In this document: piece after piece, positions 53,749 to 61,772 of the stretch
How the letters are laid out: every line of letters begins with the position of its first letter
How positions within the stretch are numbered: the stretch's first letter is position 1
From: Spirosoma panaciterrae DSM 21099
GTDB taxonomy: Bacteria; Bacteroidota; Bacteroidia; Cytophagales; Spirosomataceae
Direction: 5' to 3'
Assembly (NCBI RefSeq): GCF_000374025.1
Contig: NZ_KB893174.1
Location: forward strand, 1 to 64,000
DNA length: 64,000 nt
Position numbers and translations under genes: made by a program
The notes under the pieces: generated by a model
Databases searched by the model: none
The model's input: the letters and a program-made list of their open reading frames with translations, nothing else
What the model was told of the DNA's origin: nothing

Positions 53749-53982
53749 ATGCATATAACCCACCACATTTTACTATCGCTCGGTTTTAAACAGTTAACAG
53801 ATCAGCCTGATTATTATGTATACAAGCACATTCATGGCCGTCTGCTGCCACAAACGGGAGGTTTCCTTTTTCGGGATTTCAGCGTGCCGATCGTTCATTT
53901 TGATGATCTGGTTTTTTTACTCGATTTGATCGATCATCAGGACGAATCGAAACTGATGAAATATCCACTACATTATAATTAA
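53749..53982 (+). CDS. Small protein of unrecognised family, copy B (77 aa)
   Basis: A 77-residue relative of the protein at 49366 (29 identities in 61 ungapped positions): MHITHHILLSLGF, YYVYKHIHGRLLPQTGGF, FRDFSVPIVHFDDL, LLDLIDHQDE. Its C-terminus is different from that of copy A, ending in a His/Asn-rich tail. No signal peptide or membrane segment is present. It follows an orphan LytTR gene by 84 bp and precedes the OmpR/EnvZ pair. The role may be to bind or tune a regulator; this is inference from position only. Confidence 0.7.
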   Translation: MHITHHILLSLGFKQLTDQPDYYVYKHIHGRLLPQTGGFLFRDFSVPIVHFDDLVFLLDLIDHQDESKLMKYPLHYN

Positions 53983-54234
53983 TGGGCCTGATCGATAGGC
54001 GATACGCTAAGCACCCCATGAGCCGCTACTTAGGTTGAGTAGAACTTTATAGCGGTACGCCAAATAGGTGCCAGATGCATGACTCTCTGGATTGAGTAAG
54101 GGCAAATTGGGCCATTTACTAATCATAATACCAAAAGGGCGCGTTTTTCGTCAGTTGTGGCCCGGTTGTTGTTTTGGTACCCACGATTGCAGATTGGTGA
54201 AAGCCATTCTGTGAGCTCTTATGGGTTAGGTTTT
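53983..54234. other. Intergenic stretch, possible small-RNA source
   Basis: About 250 bp with no convincing gene. It ends at a strong terminator (54235-54267) that is far from the preceding stop, so an untranslated RNA or long 3' UTR could end there. No -7 element was identified. Confidence 0.3.
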
Positions 54235-54267
54235 AAACGCTGGTGCCTTTGGTGCCAGCGTTTTTTT
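54235..54267 (+). terminator. Strong rho-independent terminator
   Basis: A 13-pair stem (54235-54247 with 54251-54263, two G-T pairs, loop TTT) with a run of seven T at 54261-54267. It is about 250 bp after the small protein gene and 299 bp before the response regulator. Confidence 0.85.
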
Positions 54268-54565
54268 GTGGATGGTGCCGAAGCTCTACTCAGCTACCAG
54301 GAAGAACGGGTCTGGACGAACCCAACAGACGGATTGGGAGTTGCCTGCTGTCGGGTTCCCCTGTAGGGGAAGATGAGGACTTCGGAGTAAGGCTTGAAAC
54401 GCAAAAAAATCGGGCGGGTAGAGAAGAATATCGTAAAATTGTTCTTTAGATTTTGTCAATCCCCTTTTCAGATAGAGGCTTATTCTCGTCGTCGGAGTTA
54501 GGGGCAGTCTGTAATTGGAGAACCGGGAACGAATAGGGGGTCTGTAACCGCATCATTATCTTTTC
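54268..54565. other. Upstream region of the OmpR-type regulator
   Basis: About 300 bp with no convincing gene; a frame at 54157-54366 crosses the terminator and is rejected. It contains TTTAGATTTTG near 54445, one base off the -7 consensus. Confidence 0.35.
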
Positions 54566-55237
54566 ATGAAAGTCCTTTTAGTTGAAGACGAAGAGCGGTT
54601 AGCATCGTTTATCCGCAAAGGCATATCGGCTGAGGGGTATGAAGTCGATGTGGCGTATGATGGTCGTGCGGGGCTATCGTTTTTTCGCAGAGATATTTAT
54701 GATATCATCATTCTGGATGTAAACATACCCCTGCTGAATGGGTTTGATTTATGCCAGTTGATTCGTTCGGAAAATGAGATCGTACCCGTATTGATGCTGA
54801 CTGCGCTCGACAGCCTGTCTGATAAAGCCGACGGTTTCAACGCCGGAGCCGACGATTACCTGGCCAAACCATTTGAATTTCAGGAGTTGCTTTTACGGCT
54901 TCGGGCACTAACCCGCCGGAATGGCCCCAAACAGAAACAACGGCTCCAGTTGGCCGATCTGGAGTTGAATCTGGACACGAAGACCGTGGCCCGGGCGGGA
55001 AAACGCATTGATCTGACCACGCGTGAGTACGCGCTGCTGGAGTATCTGATGCTTAACAAAGGCAAGATTATTTCGCGGGTCGATATCAGTGAGCGGGTCT
55101 GGAGCCTCAATCTCGATAGTAGCACCAATGTGATCGACGTATACATCAGCTACTTGCGCAAAAAAATTGATAAAGACTTTTCGCCCAAACTGCTGCATAC
55201 CATCGTCGGCATGGGGTATGTTCTTCGGGAAGAGTAA
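54566..55237 (+). CDS. OmpR/PhoB-family response regulator
   Basis: A 223-residue protein. The receiver (about 1-115) carries acidic pocket residues in VEDEERL, phospho-acceptor Asp51 in IILDVNIPLLNG, and Lys in AKPFEFQELL. The winged-helix Trans_reg_C domain (about 125-223) has LTTREYALLEYLMLNKGKIISRVDISERVW and TNVIDVYISYLRKKIDKDF, close to CusR/heavy-metal type regulators. The sensor kinase follows at 77 bp. The RND efflux operon downstream is the likely target. Confidence 0.94.
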   Translation: MKVLLVEDEERLASFIRKGISAEGYEVDVAYDGRAGLSFFRRDIYDIIILDVNIPLLNGFDLCQLIRSENEIVPVLMLTALDSLSDKADGFNAGADDYLAKPFEFQELLLRLRALTRRNGPKQKQRLQLADLELNLDTKTVARAGKRIDLTTREYALLEYLMLNKGKIISRVDISERVWSLNLDSSTNVIDVYISYLRKKIDKDFSPKLLHTIVGMGYVLREE

Positions 55238-55314
55238 ACGGGTTTGGAGCGAAGTGCGTGGGGAATAAGGAGAGTTGCCCATGCCCTTCGCCCATCGCTA
55301 ACTAACACACACGC

Positions 55315-56673
55315 ATGCTCATTCGCAATCGGCTGACGATCATTTTTACGCTCCTGGCGATGGCTATTCAGGTCACGCTATGCTTGCTGGTCTGGTATTT
55401 TTATTCCCTATACCGCCAGGAAGAGTTTTACAGCCGCCTGGAAGGAAAAGCTCGTGTAGCAGGGCGCGTACTAATTTCCCGGAGGCATCTGCACGATGAT
55501 TTTTTTAAGAACATGGTGCGGACTGATTTGTTGACCATTGTTGAGGAGCAGATCAGTATTTTCGACCAACGGCATAATCTGGTATTTACCAATCGAACCT
55601 TAAAAGAATCGGATTATTATAAAGAAAAGATACCTCTGCTGGCAACCAACTCCCTGTTTGAGTTTAAAAACGGCCACTTAGAATCCATCGTAATTCCGTA
55701 CCAGGATCGGGGACAAACGTTTTACATCTTTGCTTCCGGCTATGACCGCATCGGGTTTGCCAAACTGGGTGCTTTGCAGGAAATTCTGCTGCTGGCTAAC
55801 CTTCTGGGTTTTGCCCTCATCGTACTGGCAGGCTGGTATTTTTCAGGCCGGGTATTGAAGCCGATTTCCCGGATTGTTGATGAAGTGGAGCAAATTACCG
55901 CTACGCATCTGCACAAACGGGTCAATGAAGGCAATCAGCGCGACGAAATCGCCCAACTAGCCATGACCTTCAACCAGATGCTCTTTCGGCTGGAAGATGC
56001 CTTTGTTTCCCAGCGTAGTTTCGTGTCCCATGCCTCTCACGAATTGAGAACCCCCTTAACCAATACGCTGGGTACGCTGGAAACTTCATTGCGGTACGAC
56101 CAGAACCCGGCCGACTGGCGGGAGAGTATGGAAGTGGCTATTGAAGAACTTAAAAAAGTGATTGCCCTGACCAATGGTTTACTCGGTTTAGCCAAAGTAA
56201 CCGATGGCCCCGTTCCCCTGACGACCGTTCAGGTTGATGATTGCCTGCTTACGGCGATCGGTCAGGTCCAGGTAAAGTATCCGGGGCGGAATATCCCACT
56301 TCAGTTTAAGGCAGGAGAGGAAGATGGGGTGTTTACGGTCAAAGGCAATACCATGCTCCTCACCACCGTGTTTCTGAATGTGCTGGATAATGCCTGTAAG
56401 TATTCCGATGGGGCAGTGGCTGTTGAATTACAAGCGAAGGAAGGCCAAATCAGTATACGCGTATCCGATCGGGGACGAGGGATTTCCGAAAGCGATATCA
56501 CACACATTTTTGATCCGCTGTATCGCGGTAAAAATGTAGAAGGCGTACCGGGCTACGGAATTGGTCTGGCTGTAACCCAAAAAATCATTGAACTCCACCA
56601 GGGGTACCTCCGAATAGAATCCGTTATGAATCAGGGAACTTCGGTCTTGATTCAATTGCCGAGTCCGATTTAA
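55315..56673 (+). CDS. EnvZ-type sensor histidine kinase with HAMP domain
   Basis: A 452-residue kinase: transmembrane segment about 8-30, periplasmic domain about 31-160, second transmembrane segment near 162-182, HAMP (about 182-235), HisKA with His242 in FVSHASHELRTPLTNTL, and HATPase with NVLDNACKYSDG, VSDRGRGISESD and GYGIGLAVTQKII. It partners the response regulator encoded just upstream. Its extracytoplasmic domain is the size of metal or drug sensors, fitting control of the RND pump downstream. ATG 55315 gives a normal length. Confidence 0.93.
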   Translation: MLIRNRLTIIFTLLAMAIQVTLCLLVWYFYSLYRQEEFYSRLEGKARVAGRVLISRRHLHDDFFKNMVRTDLLTIVEEQISIFDQRHNLVFTNRTLKESDYYKEKIPLLATNSLFEFKNGHLESIVIPYQDRGQTFYIFASGYDRIGFAKLGALQEILLLANLLGFALIVLAGWYFSGRVLKPISRIVDEVEQITATHLHKRVNEGNQRDEIAQLAMTFNQMLFRLEDAFVSQRSFVSHASHELRTPLTNTLGTLETSLRYDQNPADWRESMEVAIEELKKVIALTNGLLGLAKVTDGPVPLTTVQVDDCLLTAIGQVQVKYPGRNIPLQFKAGEEDGVFTVKGNTMLLTTVFLNVLDNACKYSDGAVAVELQAKEGQISIRVSDRGRGISESDITHIFDPLYRGKNVEGVPGYGIGLAVTQKIIELHQGYLRIESVMNQGTSVLIQLPSPI

Positions 56674-56713
56674 TTGGCCTGATCGTTACGCATGAACAGA
56701 CTATGGCTGTGCG

Positions 56714-56743
56714 TTCGACCGGTATATCGCTATAGCGGTCGAA
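56714..56743. repeat. Palindromic hairpin downstream of the two-component pair
   Basis: TTCGACCG (56714-56721) pairs with CGGTCGAA (56736-56743), with TATA/TATA pairing inside around TCGC. It follows the kinase stop by 41 bp. An A tract follows instead of T, so termination is uncertain. Confidence 0.4.
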
Positions 56744-56802
56744 AAATGCAGGCTTTTTGAGCACCATACCCTTAAATTTCTGTATGGGAAAGATCAATCT
56801 TC

Positions 56803-56820
56803 TTTAATCCTGTTTTAATC
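56803..56820 (+). promoter_or_regulatory. Two TTTAATC heptamers spaced 11 bp: candidate regulator site
   Basis: TTTAATC occurs at 56803-56809 and again at 56814-56820, one helical turn apart, in a stretch of AT-rich DNA. Tandem repeats with this period are typical of OmpR-type regulator boxes. They lie 199 bp upstream of the small gene at 57019, between the kinase gene and the efflux operon. Confidence 0.35.
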
Positions 56821-57018
56821 TAATTAAAGGCAATCGCTAAACTTTCTTCATTAAGTTGGCTCATTAAAATATTAAATTGTATTTATTGGGTATAAAAGTT
56901 TATTTTCGGCCAAAAAATGAGGTTGAGATTATAATCTTTCCAATAGTTTTTAATTTCCCTCTCATACCGTTTTAATGTCGGGTCGCTTCATTTGTGTAGC
57001 TCAACGCATAAATAAGCT

Positions 57019-57309
57019 ATGCAACGCCGATATTTTCCTTCCATTTTGCTCTACGGACTTGGCCTGGCACTGGCTCTTTCGCTGGTGTATAATGGGGTTC
57101 TGCTGTATGAGCAAAATCACTTGCGGAATGCATATGAATATGGATTGACCAACTCCATTCATCCGCTGGACCGTGTCGATTGGCAGCAGCAGCTTTTAGA
57201 ATGCAAGCGCGCTAACCAGCAGAAAGACAGTCTGATTCGCCAGCTCGAGCAGGCTCCCAACGCCCCACCGAATAAGGTTACTACTTTCCGTCATGCCTTA
57301 TCGAAGTAG
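57019..57309 (+). CDS. Small single-pass membrane protein with coiled-coil-like tail
   Basis: A 96-residue protein with one transmembrane segment near 6-28 (SILLYGLGLALALSLVYNGVL), a short polar part, then a helical Gln/Leu-rich segment (WQQQLLECKRANQQKDSLIRQLEQ) that could be a coiled coil. It contains one Cys. I recognise no family. It lies between the two-component pair and the RND adaptor gene and is on the same strand; a 142-bp gap separates it from the adaptor. It may be an accessory protein of the pump or an independent small membrane protein. Confidence 0.65.
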   Translation: MQRRYFPSILLYGLGLALALSLVYNGVLLYEQNHLRNAYEYGLTNSIHPLDRVDWQQQLLECKRANQQKDSLIRQLEQAPNAPPNKVTTFRHALSK

Positions 57310-57451
57310 ACGGGTGCGTCAATAAACACCCCCTAACGCAGACTACAGACCGACCGTAATTCAGAAACCAAGCGGTCTTTCAAGAATCCAGTCAATCAGC
57401 GAGATCGATACCCACCTTAAAAAAACTGTCATTTACGTATTCAGAAAGATT

Positions 57452-58543
57452 ATGAAGAATAGAATGTTCGTGCTCACCCTGATGAGCGTATGTGTATTGC
57501 TGGTTAACGCAAGCTGTTCACACAAAGAGGAAGAAAAAGAAGAAGAAACCAAGTTCTCGGTTACCAGCCCATTGCAGAGAGACACCACAATTACCAATCA
57601 ATACGTGTGTCAGATTCGATCGATCCAGCACATCGAATTACGGGCTCTGGAAAAAGGATATCTCCAGAAAATCTTTGTCGATGAAGGGCAGTATGTGAAG
57701 AAAGGACAGCTAATGTTCCAGATTCTGCCCATTCAATACCAGGCTGAACTACAAAAAGCCGAAGCAGAAGCCAATTTCGTTGGGGTTGAATTTAAAAATA
57801 CAAAGGCGCTGGCCGACAGTAACATCGTTTCGAAAAACGAATTGGCACTGGCGAAAGCGAAACTAGACAAGGCAAACGCCGAAGTATCCTTAGCTAAAGT
57901 ACACCTGGGCTTTACGGAAGTACGAGCGCCTTTCGATGGCATTATGGACCACTTTCAGGTGCGGCTGGGGAGTCTGGTCGATGAAGGGGATCTGCTGACG
58001 ACCCTATCCGACAACAGCCAGATGTGGGTGTATTTCAATGTGCCGGAAGCTGAGTATCTGAATTATAAAACCCATGCCCAGCAGGAAAACCTGAACCATG
58101 TGAATCTGCTCATGGCCAACAATCAGGTGTTCAACCATCCGGGTGTGGTGCAGACCATCGAGGCCGACTTCAACAACGAAACGGGTAATATCGCCTTCCG
58201 GGCTACCTTCCCCAATCCCAACAGTCTGTTGCGGCATGGCGAAACAGGGAATATTCAGATGACCTTGCCCCTTCGCAATGCACTGATTATTCCCCAGAAG
58301 TCGACCTTCGAAGTGCTTGAAAAGAAATACGTCTATGTGATCGATAAGGAGAACAAAGTTCGCTCACGGGAAATTGAAATAGCCGCCGAACTACCCCACA
58401 TTTTCGTGGTTAAATCGGGATTGAAAAAAGATGACAAGATTCTTCTGGAAGGCTTACGCCAGGTTCGGGAAAATCAAAAGATAGCATACAAATTCGTTCA
58501 GCCTGAGGCCGTTATTTCTCATCTGGAATTATATGCCGAATAA
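57452..58543 (+). CDS. RND efflux periplasmic adaptor (membrane fusion lipoprotein)
   Basis: A 363-residue lipoprotein: signal peptide to NASC, then a Lys/Glu-rich stretch (HKEEEKEEETK), biotinyl-lipoyl-like hairpin domains around EKGYLQKIFVDEGQYVKKGQLMFQI, a coiled-coil segment (about 90-150), beta-barrel and membrane-proximal domains (VYFNVPEAEYL and ALIIPQKSTFEVLEKKYVYVI). It bridges the inner membrane RND pump and the outer membrane factor encoded in the next two genes. It is 25 bp from the pump gene. Confidence 0.93.
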   Translation: MKNRMFVLTLMSVCVLLVNASCSHKEEEKEEETKFSVTSPLQRDTTITNQYVCQIRSIQHIELRALEKGYLQKIFVDEGQYVKKGQLMFQILPIQYQAELQKAEAEANFVGVEFKNTKALADSNIVSKNELALAKAKLDKANAEVSLAKVHLGFTEVRAPFDGIMDHFQVRLGSLVDEGDLLTTLSDNSQMWVYFNVPEAEYLNYKTHAQQENLNHVNLLMANNQVFNHPGVVQTIEADFNNETGNIAFRATFPNPNSLLRHGETGNIQMTLPLRNALIIPQKSTFEVLEKKYVYVIDKENKVRSREIEIAAELPHIFVVKSGLKKDDKILLEGLRQVRENQKIAYKFVQPEAVISHLELYAE

Positions 58544-58568
58544 CCAGCAACACTAAAAACCAGAAGAC

Positions 58569-61500
58569 ATGTTTAGTAAATTCATACGAAGACCCGTATT
58601 CGCTATTGTAATATCGGTAATGATCGTCTTCATAGGTGTATTGGCTATTAAGAAATTACCGATTTCTCAGTTTCCGGATATTGCGCCTACCACTGTAAAT
58701 ATATTCATTGCCTACCCTGGGTCTAGTGCCGATGTATTGGTGAAGTCCACGCTGATTACGCTGGAACAGGCCATCAACGGGGTTCAGGACATGCGCTACA
58801 TCGCAACCGATGCGACCAGCGCCGGTGAAGCTACCCTACGGATCATTTTTGAACCCGGCACCGACCCCAACGACGCCGTTATCCGGGTAAAAACCCGGGT
58901 TGACCAGGTCATGCCGCTGCTGCCTGAACTGGTGCAGCGGGAGGGGGTTATCATTACCCCGATCCAGCCGAGTATGTTGATGTACGTCAATCTCTATTCC
59001 AAGGAAAAGAGCATGGACGAAAAATTCCTGTTCAACTACGCGACCGTTAAAATGATCCCTGAAATTCAGCGGACCAGAGGGGTGGCTCGGGCGCAGATAT
59101 TGGGAAGCCGTCGGTATGCCATGCGGGTCTGGTTGAATCCAGAGCGTATGCGGGCTTACAGCATCTCCGTTGAAGAAGTGATGAAGGCCATTGGGGAGCA
59201 AAGTATCATTGGGCGACCGGGCCGGATTGGTCAAAGCTCGGGTATTGCCGCTCAGTCGCTGGAATATGTACTTACGTATAAAGGCCGCTATAACAAGCCG
59301 GAAGAGTACGAAGGAATTATTATCCGGGCCAACGCACAAGGTGAAAGTATCCACTTACGGGATATTGCCAAGGTGGAGCTGGGTAGTGAATTCTTCGATA
59401 TTTATTCGAATCTGGATGGCAAGGCCTCTGCCGCTATCGTGTTGCGGCAAAACTACGGTAGTAATGCCAGCGACGTAATTGAAGAGGTGAAGAAGAAACT
59501 GGAGATCATGAAAACGTCGTTCCCTCCGGGTATGGATTACCAGATCAGTTACGACGTATCGAACTTCCTGGATGCCTCGATTGAGCAGGTAATTGACACC
59601 CTGCGCGATGCGTTTATTCTGGTGGCGCTGGTGGTGTTCATCTTCCTGGGCGACTGGCGTTCTACCCTGATTCCGATTCTGGCGGTTCCCGTATCCCTTG
59701 TCGGGGCCTTCTTTGTGATCCAGGCGTTTGGGCTTTCCATTAACCTGATTACGCTCTTCGCACTGGTACTGGCTATCGGTATTGTGGTCGATGATGCCAT
59801 TGTGGTGGTGGAAGCGGTACACGCCAAGATGGAGGAAAAGCCGCATTTAACTCCCTTTGGGGCCGTCAGGCAAGTATTGGGTGAGATCAGCGGGGCTATT
59901 ATCGCGATTACGCTGGTGATGGTGTCGGTATTCCTGCCGATCTCCTTCATGTCGGGTCCGGTGGGTACCTTCTACCGACAGTTCTCAATTACGATGGCGA
60001 GTTCCATTGTGATTTCGGCCCTGATCGCTCTGACGCTGACGCCCGTGTTGTGCGCCATGCTCCTGAAAAATCATCATGGCCACGCCAAAAAGAAAAACCT
60101 GTTTACCCGGGCACTCGACAGCTTCAACAACGGGTTTGAAAAAATGACGGGGCGCTACGTGGGCCTGTTGAAATTGATCGTCAACCGTCGGATCGTTACG
60201 TTCCTGGTTCTGGCCGTTTTCTGTTTAGGAATTGCCTACGAAAACCAGATTCTGCCAGCGGGCTTTATTCCAAATGAAGACCAAAGCACGATTTACGGGA
60301 TCATCCAAACCCCTCCGGGTTCTACTCTGGAAAAAACCAATGAGGTTTCCCGACGACTTCAGAAAATCTGTGAAGAGGTGCCGGGCATCGAATCCGTTTC
60401 CTCACTGGCCGGGTATGAGATCATGACCGAAGGGCGGGGTTCCAACGCGGGTACCTGTCTGATCAACCTGAAACCCTGGGGCGATCGCGATAAGAACGTG
60501 AAGGAAATCATGGAGGAGCTGGAAGCAAAATCGAAAGGTCTTGGCGCAACCGTCGAGTTCTTTGAACCACCAGCCATTCCAGGTTTCGGTACATCGGGTG
60601 GTTTCTCGATGCGTTTGCTGGACAAAAACACCGATACCGACTATCACCTGTTTGATAAAATCCAGAAAGAGTTCATGGATAACCTGGCCAAACGGAAAGA
60701 GCTGACCGCTTTGTTTTCCTTCTTTGCCGCCAACTATCCCCAATACGAACTGGAAATCGATAACAACCTGGCTATGCAAAAAGGGGTGTCGATCGGAAAG
60801 GCGATGGACAACCTCAACATTATGATCGGTAGTACCTACGAACAGGGCTTTATCAAGTTCAACCAGTTCTTTAAAGTGTACGTACAGGCCGATCCAAGTT
60901 TCCGCCGGTTGCCCTCCGATATTTTGAAACTGTTTGTGAAAAACGAAGCAGGCGAAATGGTACCTTACTCGTCGTTCATGACCTTGAAAAAAGGACAGGG
61001 GCCCAACGAAATCACCCGGTTCAACCTGTATAATTCGGCGGCTATTCAGGGGCAACCCGCTAAAGGCTATACAACGGCCGAAGCGATTGCGGCCATTCGG
61101 GAAGTAGCAGCCAAAACGTTGCCCAAAGGGTATGACATTGCGTTTGAAGGTCTTTCGTACGACGAGTCGATTCGGGGTAACGAAACGCTGTATGTATTCC
61201 TGATCGTGGTTGCCTTCGTATATCTGGTACTGGCCGCTCAGTATGAGAGCTTCATCATTCCGCTGGCTGTACTGACCTCATTGCCGGTTGGGATATTTGG
61301 ATCGTTCTTCCTGCTGAAAGCGATGGGGCTGGAAAACAACATCTATGCCCAGATCGGTCTGATCATGCTTGTGGGTCTGTTGGGTAAAAACGCCGTACTG
61401 ATTGTGGAGTTTGCCGTTCAGAAACGCCAGCAGGGCGAAACCATCCTGAATGCCGCCATTGAAGGAGCCAAGGTTCGTTTCCGACCAATCCTGATGACCT

Positions 61501-61772
61501 CCTTCGCCTTTGTGGCTGGTCTGATCCCGCTGATTCTTGCCAAAGGGGCAGGGGCTATTGGTAACCGTACTATTGGTGCATCGGCTATGGGTGGCATGGT
61601 ATTCGGAACCATTTTCGGGGTTATCATCATCCCTGGGTTGTACTACATCTTTGGTAATCTGGCCGATGGCCGCAAGATGATTAAGGACGAAGAAGACGAT
61701 TCGTTAACCGAAAATCTGGTTCATTCAGTCGATAAGTTTCCCCAACCTGAAGAAAGCGAAGTCAATGAGTAA
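58569..61772 (+). CDS. RND efflux pump, hydrophobe/amphiphile type (HAE-1)
   Basis: A 1067-residue inner membrane pump with 12 transmembrane segments and two large periplasmic loops, the usual AcrB size. It starts FSKFIRRPVFAIVISVMIV and has the GIVVDDAIVVVEAV motif carrying Asp408-Asp409 of the proton relay, PVGTFYRQFSIT near TM6 and GLLGKNAVLIVEFA in the second half. It is expected to export hydrophobic drugs, detergents or metabolites. It overlaps the next gene by 8 bp and follows the adaptor gene by 25 bp. Confidence 0.95.
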   Translation: MFSKFIRRPVFAIVISVMIVFIGVLAIKKLPISQFPDIAPTTVNIFIAYPGSSADVLVKSTLITLEQAINGVQDMRYIATDATSAGEATLRIIFEPGTDPNDAVIRVKTRVDQVMPLLPELVQREGVIITPIQPSMLMYVNLYSKEKSMDEKFLFNYATVKMIPEIQRTRGVARAQILGSRRYAMRVWLNPERMRAYSISVEEVMKAIGEQSIIGRPGRIGQSSGIAAQSLEYVLTYKGRYNKPEEYEGIIIRANAQGESIHLRDIAKVELGSEFFDIYSNLDGKASAAIVLRQNYGSNASDVIEEVKKKLEIMKTSFPPGMDYQISYDVSNFLDASIEQVIDTLRDAFILVALVVFIFLGDWRSTLIPILAVPVSLVGAFFVIQAFGLSINLITLFALVLAIGIVVDDAIVVVEAVHAKMEEKPHLTPFGAVRQVLGEISGAIIAITLVMVSVFLPISFMSGPVGTFYRQFSITMASSIVISALIALTLTPVLCAMLLKNHHGHAKKKNLFTRALDSFNNGFEKMTGRYVGLLKLIVNRRIVTFLVLAVFCLGIAYENQILPAGFIPNEDQSTIYGIIQTPPGSTLEKTNEVSRRLQKICEEVPGIESVSSLAGYEIMTEGRGSNAGTCLINLKPWGDRDKNVKEIMEELEAKSKGLGATVEFFEPPAIPGFGTSGGFSMRLLDKNTDTDYHLFDKIQKEFMDNLAKRKELTALFSFFAANYPQYELEIDNNLAMQKGVSIGKAMDNLNIMIGSTYEQGFIKFNQFFKVYVQADPSFRRLPSDILKLFVKNEAGEMVPYSSFMTLKKGQGPNEITRFNLYNSAAIQGQPAKGYTTAEAIAAIREVAAKTLPKGYDIAFEGLSYDESIRGNETLYVFLIVVAFVYLVLAAQYESFIIPLAVLTSLPVGIFGSFFLLKAMGLENNIYAQIGLIMLVGLLGKNAVLIVEFAVQKRQQGETILNAAIEGAKVRFRPILMTSFAFVAGLIPLILAKGAGAIGNRTIGASAMGGMVFGTIFGVIIIPGLYYIFGNLADGRKMIKDEEDDSLTENLVHSVDKFPQPEESEVNE

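Noticed and set aside
54157-54366. A 69-codon frame between the small protein and the response regulator
   Set aside because: It runs through a strong rho-independent terminator and has no protein-like features.
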